Under the pieces are notes generated by a model. The model saw only the letters and a program-made list of their open reading frames with translations. It ran no database searches and was not told the DNA's origin. Position numbers and translations under genes: made by a program. From assembly GCA_019638595.1 (NCBI GenBank), contig JAHBTJ010000015.1:62001-126000 (forward strand): DNA of 64,000 nucleotides, in the 5' to 3' direction. Position 1 is the first letter of the stretch, and each line of letters begins with the position of its first letter. The DNA comes from Chitinophagaceae bacterium. Lineage in GTDB: Bacteria; Bacteroidota; Bacteroidia; Chitinophagales; Chitinophagaceae. Shown here one piece after another: positions 57,720-64,000 of the stretch.

Positions 57720-58151
57720 ATGATGACTGTACAAAGAAGTATGGAGATATCCAATCCCAAACTGGCGGACGAGATCCTTCATTTCCTGCTGTTGGAAGAA
57801 ACTACCGCTTTCCCCGCGCAGGTATTATCTAAACGGGTTTGGGCAGATGCGGGTGAAGTAAAAGAGCATATAGCGGCAATCAACCGGCTTAAGGCCCGCT
57901 GGATATATGAAATACCTCAGCCTGACGGGCGGGAATCTTTTTACATTATTGGTAACTGTAAAACGCATATTAAGGAGCACCTGAAGAAGGGCGGCTTTCA
58001 ACAGGCGCAGAGTACAGGCATTGAAAAAGAAGAGTGCGGGCATCCGGGTACCGGAAAAAATAAAACAAGCCTCCACTTCAGAAACAGGATCATTGCGGTG
58101 GTTTTCTTTTTATTGATCGCGGCCACCCTGTTGTTATTCTTATACTATTGA
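57720..58151 (+). CDS. Small tail-anchored protein with winged-helix-like N-terminal part
   Basis: This 143-residue protein is not assigned to a family. Residues 15-85 (LADEILHFLLLEETTAFPAQ; VKEHIAAINRLKARWIYEIP; ESFYIIGNCKTHIKEHLKKG) have the helix-helix-helix-strand pattern of winged-helix domains. A polar linker follows, and residues 122-142 form one membrane helix (IIAVVFFLLIAATLLLFLYY), so the N-terminal part would face the cytoplasm. It could be a membrane-bound regulator. The next gene begins 68 bases downstream. Confidence 0.6.
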   Translation: MMTVQRSMEISNPKLADEILHFLLLEETTAFPAQVLSKRVWADAGEVKEHIAAINRLKARWIYEIPQPDGRESFYIIGNCKTHIKEHLKKGGFQQAQSTGIEKEECGHPGTGKNKTSLHFRNRIIAVVFFLLIAATLLLFLYY

Positions 58152-58219
58152 ATATTTAAATATACCCGGTTCTGTTGCCGGTATTGATGAGAAAATTGTA
58201 TTTTGAAAAAAACTTTGTC

Positions 58220-58864
58220 ATGAATACCAGCTATTTCTCCAGGTGTATATTTTTTATTTTTTTAACTGTCTTTGCTTCATGCTCAATGGAGCAGCATACA
58301 GCGGTAGCCCTGTTTAACGGGAAAGATTTTACCGGATGGGAAGGTGATACCGTTAAACTGTGGAGGGTTGAAGATGGAGTACTGATAGGAGGATCTTTAA
58401 CCGAAACGGTACCCGAGAATAACTTTTTATGTACCCGTAAAAGCTATAGCGACTTTATTTTAAAAACGAAATTTAAGCTGCTGGGTACAGAAGGTTTTAT
58501 CAATAGCGGGATCCAGTTCCACAGCCAGCGGGCAAGCGATCCGCCGAATGAAATGGAAGGTTACCAGGCCGACCTGGGCGATGGTTACTGGGCAAGCATT
58601 TACGATGAATCGCGCAGAAATAAAACGCTCACCCCTATGGATACGGTTTTATTGAAGAAACTGGTGAAAAAAAATGAATGGAATGATTATGAAGTAAGAG
58701 CGGAAGGAGGGCGGATCCGGATTTTTTTAAATGGAGAACAAACGGCAGACTATACTGAACCTGATACCGCTATTCCGCAAACAGGCATTATTGGACTGCA
58801 AATACACGGGGGAGGAAAAGCCGAAATTCATTTTAAGGATATGCAGATACAGGAGTTAAAATGA
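58220..58864 (+). CDS. DUF1080 (3-keto-disaccharide hydrolase) family lipoprotein
   Basis: This 215-residue protein has a lipoprotein signal (FFIFLTVFASCSME) and a complete DUF1080 domain (AVALFNGKDFTGWEGDTVKL; WRVEDGVLIGGSL; NSGIQFHSQRASDP; GLQIHGGGKAEIHFKDMQIQ). I start at 58220 because that ATG directly precedes the signal peptide; the frame is open to 58175. It differs clearly from the DUF1080 protein of module 4 and lies outside any SusC/SusD set, so the two probably act on different 3-keto sugars. Confidence 0.86.
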   Translation: MNTSYFSRCIFFIFLTVFASCSMEQHTAVALFNGKDFTGWEGDTVKLWRVEDGVLIGGSLTETVPENNFLCTRKSYSDFILKTKFKLLGTEGFINSGIQFHSQRASDPPNEMEGYQADLGDGYWASIYDESRRNKTLTPMDTVLLKKLVKKNEWNDYEVRAEGGRIRIFLNGEQTADYTEPDTAIPQTGIIGLQIHGGGKAEIHFKDMQIQELK

Positions 58865-59558
58865 TCCCATTACCATACCGCCGGCGGCATCATGCACCAT
58901 GCTGTAACAAAACCGTACACCATTTGTATCAAAATAGAACTATTGATTTTCTTTAAAAGATTTCAATAGGTTGAATATCAATTTGATACAAGGTTGGTGC
59001 AGGTTTGGTAAGTAAAACCGGGCAGCTATACCTTCTTTTAATACAGGTAGCTATAATGCAGTTTATTGCACCGGCAGACAAACCTTCTTAGCACGTAACA
59101 GGGTTTAAACGAATTACTTTTTTGATCGCTCAGAGCATATGTTATTGCATATGCATCTGGTTTTGGAGTGGCCCCCTATATCCATAGGGGGCATTTTTAT
59201 TGCAGACGAAATAGCCCTGATATTTTAGGTAAATTTTACAATAAATTGATTTTTAAGTACTTGTATGTTTTTTGATTTTGGCCGAAATTTTAATGCTATC
59301 TGCCGGGCAAATCCATCCATCCGTCCATAGCGTTTTGATGCGCCCTCTATTGCCATAAGTTAACTGAAGCTGAATACATTAATAATAATATAGTATAAAA
59401 ATATTGTTTTCATATTTATATATATTGATTTTTATAATTATGTAAATTAAAAACAGGAGAAGCAATTATTTATATCAATATAAGCACCTATAAACAACTA
59501 AGCAATAACACTTAGATGGACTTCGTTTATTTAAACATCAAAGGTCAAACATTATTTT
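58865..59558. other. 694-base intergenic region, mostly non-coding
   Basis: No protein-coding gene is supported. Apart from the two-hairpin structure at 59131-59198, it is AT-rich, especially 59380-59520 just before the PA14-like gene, where promoter and untranslated leader must lie. Confidence 0.6.
59131..59198 (+). terminator. Two-hairpin structure ending in an intrinsic terminator
   Basis: GCATATG (59135-59141) and CATATGC (59148-59154) form a first hairpin. GCCCCCTAT (59171-59179) and ATAGGGGGC (59184-59192) form a perfect 9-bp stem followed by ATTTTTATT. It lies 270-330 bases after the DUF1080 stop, far for that gene's terminator, so it may end a separate small RNA beginning in this gap. 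Confidence 0.7.
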
Positions 59559-61067
59559 ATGAAACTCTTTTTACCCTTTTTTGTTTATTTAGTGGTATTT
59601 GCAAATTGCGTACATGCCCAACCATGTACGCCTGCAGGTAATCAAACCACTTATGGTACCAATAATGTATGGAGGGGATATGTATATGACAATATTGATT
59701 TTACGAACTATCGTGGGTATGTAACAGAAGGATCCAGCAGTAATCCCAATTTTGATCAGAGCTTTGGAGGGGATGATGTTAGCTATGCCACAAACGGATG
59801 CCCTGTTCAAACCTCTACTTTCAGTGTAAGATATAGGTTGCGCAAAAATTTTGCAAACGGAACCTACCAGTTTGTTGTAGGTGGGGATGATGGTTTCAGG
59901 CTGAGCCTTGATGGTGGCAGCACATGGGTTATTGATCGCTGGAACGACCAGAGCTACACTACACAAACCTATACGGCAGCGCTGAATGGTAATTATAATA
60001 TGGTGCTGGAGTTTTATGAAAACGGAGGCGCCAACAGGATCTCTTTTTCTGTGAATGCCGTTTGTGCTCCTTCGGGCAACCCGGCTGTTTACGGTACAGG
60101 CAATGTTTGGTATGGGTATGCATATGATGGAATTAATTTCGATACTTATGTAGGCAGGGTAACGGAAGGGGCTGCCGGCAACCCTGACTTCGATGAAAGT
60201 TTCGGTGGCGGTAATGTGATATATACTACCAGCTCCTGCGGCACCCAAACAGAAACCTTCAGCATGCGCTACCGGCTTACTAAAAATTTCCCCGGCGGTA
60301 CCTACAGGTTTATTATTGGTGGCGATGATGGCTACCGGTTAAGTATAGACGGCGGTGCAACCTGGCTTATCAACAACTGGAACCTGCAGTCCTATACTAC
60401 CACAACTTCTAATACGCTTTCATTGAGCGGTTCGTATAACCTGGTATTGGAGTATTACGAAAACAGTGGCGATAACAGGGTGAGTTTTGCGCTTCAAACG
60501 CTTACAATACTGCCTATATCGGTTGAAGCGTTTACTGCGGCGGCAAAGGATAATAAAGTGGATTTGAGCTGGACGGTATCTGCCAACAGCACGCCCCGTT
60601 CTTTTGAAGTAGAAAAAAGTGCCGACGGAATGTCTTTCAAATCATTGGGAATGGTTCCGTCTAATGATAACTGGGCGATTACCGATTATAAATTTTCCGA
60701 CATTTCCGTTGCTGAAGGAATTTCATATTACAGGTTAAAGATGACGGATGCAGATGGCGTGCTTACCTATTCTAAAGTTATTACCATTCATATTGTGGCT
60801 TCCGGCAGCAGGAACATCAATATATATCCGAGTATAGTAACCGGTAATGGATTTTATATTAAAAGCGCGCAGCAGATTCGCAATGCTGTAATTACTGTAA
60901 CCGATTTAAACGGACGAATGCTTATTAAGCAGCCGGCAGGTAACATAGCTGCAGGGCAGCCATTGCAGGTGCAGGCTAATGCTATTGCCGGTAAAAAAGG
61001 CATGTATACAGTAGCTATAACAGGTAGTGGTAATAACTGTTTCGCGGGGAGGATCATTGTACAATAA
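59559..61067 (+). CDS. Secreted protein with two PA14-like repeats and T9SS C-terminal sorting domain
   Basis: This 502-residue protein has a signal peptide (LFLPFFVYLVVFANCVHAQ), then two copies of a domain of about 145 residues (22-167 and 168-313). Each copy begins C-x-P-x-G-N, has a VTEG motif, GGDDG followed by RLSLDGGSTW or RLSIDGGATW, and ends LVLEYYEN-like, a PA14/carbohydrate-sensing pattern. An Fn3-like region follows, and the last 80 residues (IYPSIVTGNGFYIKSAQQIR; YTVAITGSG) are a type IX secretion sorting domain, so it is probably placed on the cell surface. It could be an adhesin or a glycan binder. Confidence 0.8.
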   Translation: MKLFLPFFVYLVVFANCVHAQPCTPAGNQTTYGTNNVWRGYVYDNIDFTNYRGYVTEGSSSNPNFDQSFGGDDVSYATNGCPVQTSTFSVRYRLRKNFANGTYQFVVGGDDGFRLSLDGGSTWVIDRWNDQSYTTQTYTAALNGNYNMVLEFYENGGANRISFSVNAVCAPSGNPAVYGTGNVWYGYAYDGINFDTYVGRVTEGAAGNPDFDESFGGGNVIYTTSSCGTQTETFSMRYRLTKNFPGGTYRFIIGGDDGYRLSIDGGATWLINNWNLQSYTTTTSNTLSLSGSYNLVLEYYENSGDNRVSFALQTLTILPISVEAFTAAAKDNKVDLSWTVSANSTPRSFEVEKSADGMSFKSLGMVPSNDNWAITDYKFSDISVAEGISYYRLKMTDADGVLTYSKVITIHIVASGSRNINIYPSIVTGNGFYIKSAQQIRNAVITVTDLNGRMLIKQPAGNIAAGQPLQVQANAIAGKKGMYTVAITGSGNNCFAGRIIVQ

Positions 61068-61078
61068 TAATATCCTGT

Positions 61079-61636
61079 TTATACATTTTTCATCCATTCT
61101 ATAACAGCTTCCACCATCAGCATTTCAATGTTGCTGTGTGTTACCAGGTGATTGTTCAGCACCTGGTTGGTAAGATTGATGTTTTCGATAAAAGCACCTT
61201 CGTTAGAAGCTGCCCGCATGCCGTAAGAAAGGAGAGGAAAACGGGGTCTGCCCTGGTATACGTTAATGTTTTTCTTTACATTGCCCGGTACATTCCTGTT
61301 TATAGTACCCGACCATGGGCCATCCGCGATGTCTATGGTAATGAGCAGGTCTATATATTTTTTATCTTTCAGCCGGCGGCAGAGTTCAAGTACAACTTCT
61401 CCTCCTTTACTGTAACCATACAGGCAAATGATGGCGTCGGCATAATTATCTAAAACATACCCGGGCAGTTTTGATAAGCATCTTCCAAAGTCAAGAAAAT
61501 AATTATAGTTGATCAGCAAAATATCATCGTAATAAGAAGCGATATTTTGCTGAATGATCCTTGCTCCTTTTGACACACCCCTGATGCCGGAAAAAAGGTC
61601 GGATCCCCCAACCAGTATTGCAACTTTTTTCTGCAT
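61079..61636 (-). CDS. Small alpha/beta-hydrolase-like protein
   Basis: This 185-residue cytoplasmic protein shows an alpha/beta hydrolase pattern: VAILVGGSDLF at the N-terminus, a nucleophile elbow GYSKGG with Ser76, an acidic residue in IDIADGPW (D102 or D105) and a candidate histidine near the end (H167 in VTHSNIEML). The three could form a catalytic triad. It is short for the fold and lacks a typical lid. No substrate can be named. It converges with the PA14-like gene, only 11 bases between the stops. Confidence 0.65.
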   Translation of the reverse strand: MQKKVAILVGGSDLFSGIRGVSKGARIIQQNIASYYDDILLINYNYFLDFGRCLSKLPGYVLDNYADAIICLYGYSKGGEVVLELCRRLKDKKYIDLLITIDIADGPWSGTINRNVPGNVKKNINVYQGRPRFPLLSYGMRAASNEGAFIENINLTNQVLNNHLVTHSNIEMLMVEAVIEWMKNV

Positions 61637-61864
61637 TATTTTCTACAGTAAAAATATACCAATCTTTATGCAAGCGCACGCTGTAGCATAAAAGATACAT
61701 TATTTCTTTTGTTATGGGTAAAATGATAATCACGTAATTTTTAATGGTGCTGGTTGAGCTATGTTAATTGATTGGAATGAACGCCTGCCCGTAAAGGTAT
61801 AAATGTGTTGTTCGCAGCATTTTTTCCGCGATTTTACGTTATGCTGTTGTAAAAATCCGTTAAT

Positions 61865-63469
61865 GTGAAAAAAGCGCTACCCTTACTCCTGAGCTTATAT
61901 TTTTTTGCCGCTAAAGCTCAACCGCTGCTGGATACAGCCGGCGAACTGGTTGTTCAAAAAGATAATATTATCAAATCAACAACCATAGTCAAAATTGAAA
62001 ACCTCGGCGTTAATATTAACTCTGACCTGCCTGAGTTGCGACCCACCGTATCTGCCGACGGCAACCTGTTGTTTTTTATTTGCCAGAACCACCCGGGCAA
62101 TACCAAATACCGTTCGGTACCCAATTCGCAGGATATATGGTATTCCGTACGTGACAGCACCGGTAAATGGAGCGAAGCCTTACATATGGGCTACCCGTTA
62201 AATACAACCCATTATAACGCTGTATACTGGATATCGCCCGATAAAAACAAGCTGCTCATACGCGGTGCTTTTAATGAAGGCGCTTTTTTGGGTAAAGGAG
62301 TGAGCATGTGTGTAATGCAGCCAGACAGCACCTGGAGCGAACCGAATATGCTGTATATAAAAAATTATCAGAAATACGACCGTGGCCGCCAGTCCGGCGC
62401 CTCAATGGCACACGATGGAAAAACATTGCTGTTATACATGACACCCGACCCGGGAAGTCCTTATAACGATATCTACGTTTGTTTTTTAAGCGCCAGCGGA
62501 ACATGGACTGAACCTAAGAGCCTGGGCAAAAAAATAAACCTGCCGGGTGTAGATGAAATGACCCCTTACCTGGCGGCCGATGGAGTTACCCTGTATTTCA
62601 GCAGTAACCGTGACGGAGGTTTGGGAGATAATGACATATGGATGGCAAGGAGACTTGATGATACCTGGACAAAATGGAGCGATCCTGTAAATCTTGGCAG
62701 CCCGGTGAATACAGAAGACTGGGACGCGTTTTTTACACTGGATGCGGGGGGTGAATATGCATATCTTACCACTAATCTTGATACCTACGGCGAAAGCGAT
62801 ATTGTTCGTGTAAAGCTGATGGAGCGTGAAATGCCCGATCCTGTAGTATTGGTAAGCGGCAATGTATTTAATGCTAAAACCAAACAGCCGCTGAGCGCTT
62901 TGCTGGTATATGAAACATTGCCCGATGGAGCGCAGGCAGGTAACGGCTTATCAAGCCCCAATGACGGAGCGTTTAAAATTGTGCTGCCTTACGATAAAAA
63001 TTACCTGATATGTGCAACTGCCGATAAATTTTTCGCGCAATCGGAAAACCTGAATCTTGATTCGCTGGTAAAAGCCGGGTATAAGGAAATACATAAGGAT
63101 CTGTACCTTGTGCCTATTGAAATAGGACAGGTAGTGAGGTTGAACAACGTGTTTTTTGATTTTGATAAATCAAGCCTTCGTCCCGAATCGTTTGTAGAGC
63201 TCGACAGGGTGGTGAAGCTGCTTACTGAAAACCCCGGTATTGAAATAGAAATGAGCGCGCATACCGACAGTAAAGGCTCCGACCAGTATAACTTTACATT
63301 GAGCGATAACAGGGCAAGATCAGTGATGGATTATATTCTTTCCAAAGGGATTGCCTCATCGCGGATCACTTCCAAAGGGTATGGAGAAAGCAAACCGGTA
63401 GCTACTAATGAAACGGACGAAGGCAGGCAATTAAACCGGAGGGTGGAGTTTACTATTCTTAAAAATTAA
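61865..63469 (+). CDS. OmpA-family protein with PD40 repeats
   Basis: This 534-residue protein starts with GTG at 61865 (the ATG in frame upstream meets a stop after three codons) and a signal peptide (ALPLLLSLYFFAAKAQ). Residues 55-310 contain WD40-like PD40 beta-propeller repeats (LRPTVSADGNLLFFI; TPYLAADGVTLYFSSNRDGG). A carboxypeptidase-regulatory-like domain follows at about 325-400, then an OmpA domain (FFDFDKSSLRPESFVELDRV; SAHTDSKGSDQYNFTLSDNR; GYGESKP) that binds peptidoglycan. Such proteins anchor the outer membrane to the wall and also occur with type IX secretion and gliding systems. Confidence 0.9.
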   Translation: MKKALPLLLSLYFFAAKAQPLLDTAGELVVQKDNIIKSTTIVKIENLGVNINSDLPELRPTVSADGNLLFFICQNHPGNTKYRSVPNSQDIWYSVRDSTGKWSEALHMGYPLNTTHYNAVYWISPDKNKLLIRGAFNEGAFLGKGVSMCVMQPDSTWSEPNMLYIKNYQKYDRGRQSGASMAHDGKTLLLYMTPDPGSPYNDIYVCFLSASGTWTEPKSLGKKINLPGVDEMTPYLAADGVTLYFSSNRDGGLGDNDIWMARRLDDTWTKWSDPVNLGSPVNTEDWDAFFTLDAGGEYAYLTTNLDTYGESDIVRVKLMEREMPDPVVLVSGNVFNAKTKQPLSALLVYETLPDGAQAGNGLSSPNDGAFKIVLPYDKNYLICATADKFFAQSENLNLDSLVKAGYKEIHKDLYLVPIEIGQVVRLNNVFFDFDKSSLRPESFVELDRVVKLLTENPGIEIEMSAHTDSKGSDQYNFTLSDNRARSVMDYILSKGIASSRITSKGYGESKPVATNETDEGRQLNRRVEFTILKN

Positions 63470-63571
63470 CGGCAGGAATGATCCCGTGAAAAAATGATGA
63501 AAACAAACCACAAACCTGGTGTAAAAGAAGTCCGGATATTTATATCATTACTCACTCTAATCAAATAAACT

Positions 63572-64000
63572 ATGCAGGTTCCTGTAATATTTACCTGGAT
63601 TGTACTGTTGCTTATCCTTGTTCCCGGTATTTTTTATTTACTGACGTTACAAAAAACATTGAGCGTTATTTCACCGCTCAGCAGGATGATGTCGCCGCAA
63701 CAGGTTTGGTTATTGCTGATCCCGCTTTTCAATATTGTATGGCACTTTATTATGGTAAGCCGCTTGTCGGATTCTATAAAAAATGAGTGTGCACGGCTGC
63801 ATATTCCGTTAAAAGAGGAGAAGCCTGCCTATTCGCTGGGTATAGGGATCATGTGCCTGTATCTTGTTGCAGTAGTAATAAACTCAAGTGGAATAGCTCC
63901 TGTGATTGGAAGCTTACTTGTTTTGGCCAGCTTTACAGGATGGATAGTATATTGGGTGAAGATTAACAGCTATAAGAATTTAATAACAGCCAACCATGAT
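63572..64000 (+). CDS. Integral membrane protein, cut by the window end
   Basis: An ATG at 63572 opens a frame of 143 codons without a stop up to the last base. The product starts VPVIFTWIVLLLILVPGIFY and has further hydrophobic segments (VWLLLIPLFNIVWHFIMV; LGIGIMCLYLVAVVINSSG; GSLLVLASFTGWIVYWVKIN), so about four membrane helices. I do not recognise the family. It begins 102 bases after the OmpA gene and may be co-transcribed. Confidence 0.75.
   Translation, partial: MQVPVIFTWIVLLLILVPGIFYLLTLQKTLSVISPLSRMMSPQQVWLLLIPLFNIVWHFIMVSRLSDSIKNECARLHIPLKEEKPAYSLGIGIMCLYLVAVVINSSGIAPVIGSLLVLASFTGWIVYWVKINSYKNLITANHD

Noticed and set aside
59589..60248. Minus-strand frame (219 codons) opposite the PA14-like gene
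   Set aside because: It arises from the duplicated repeats of the real gene; its low-complexity isoleucine-rich product has no recognisable features.
1..64000. Search for tRNA, rRNA, integrase and phage genes
   Set aside because: No cloverleaf, rRNA segment, integrase or phage structural gene could be recognised by eye, so the tandem modules are not called a genomic island.

Overview
The window looks like a chromosomal segment of a Bacteroidota species, most likely from the Chitinophagaceae. The reasons are the repeated ECF sigma / FecR anti-sigma / SusC / SusD sets, SusC proteins with an N-terminal STN domain, a C-terminal type IX secretion sorting domain, A-rich translation starts without clear Shine-Dalgarno sites, and TAnnTTTG-like promoter boxes. 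The taxonomic call is inference from gene content; no rRNA or tRNA gene is present.

Layout. From about 57.2 kb down to the left edge nearly everything is on the minus strand, so genes are read from high to low coordinates. Four complete regulated uptake modules follow one another, each ECF sigma -> FecR -> SusC -> SusD -> enzymes. Module 4 (51.1-42.9 kb) ends in a DUF1080 hydrolase and lies downstream of a three-gene set of planctomycete-type proteins (DUF1549/DUF1553, DUF1501, and a membrane cytochrome-domain protein). Module 3 (42.5-33.3 kb) ends in two endonuclease/exonuclease/phosphatase-fold enzymes and is followed by a DUF4143 ATPase. Module 2 (31.8-12.2 kb) carries a GH106 alpha-L-rhamnosidase, a broken GH127 gene, a hairpin-type glycosidase-like protein, an unknown lipoprotein and a flavoprotein. 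Its SusC gene is interrupted by one in-frame stop, so the module appears to be decaying. Module 1 (9.9-0.2 kb) ends in a GMC flavoprotein and its small subunit, a pair that resembles glucoside 3-dehydrogenase.

Between modules 1 and 2 (10.0-11.9 kb) is a small accessory patch: a nucleotidyltransferase with a short partner gene, flanked by two copies of a structured repeat. One copy seems to contain a 148-bp MITE-like insertion. The other copy lies directly before a degraded Rpn-type (PD-(D/E)XK) nuclease gene.

Right of 57.7 kb the genes are mostly on the plus strand: a small membrane-anchored protein, a second DUF1080 lipoprotein, a duplicated PA14-like T9SS cargo protein, a small alpha/beta-hydrolase-like gene (minus), an OmpA/PD40 protein and a membrane protein cut by the window end.

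Working model: each sigma/anti-sigma pair senses import through its own SusC and switches on one nutrient-uptake set. The most interesting signal is that all four FecR-SusC gaps contain an intrinsic-terminator-like hairpin on the opposite (plus) strand, 70-115 bases upstream of the SusC start. That is what a cis-antisense RNA repressing each module would look like. The GMC oxidase and the DUF1080 proteins together also suggest oxidative (3-keto-glycoside) cleavage of sugars instead of ordinary hydrolysis.
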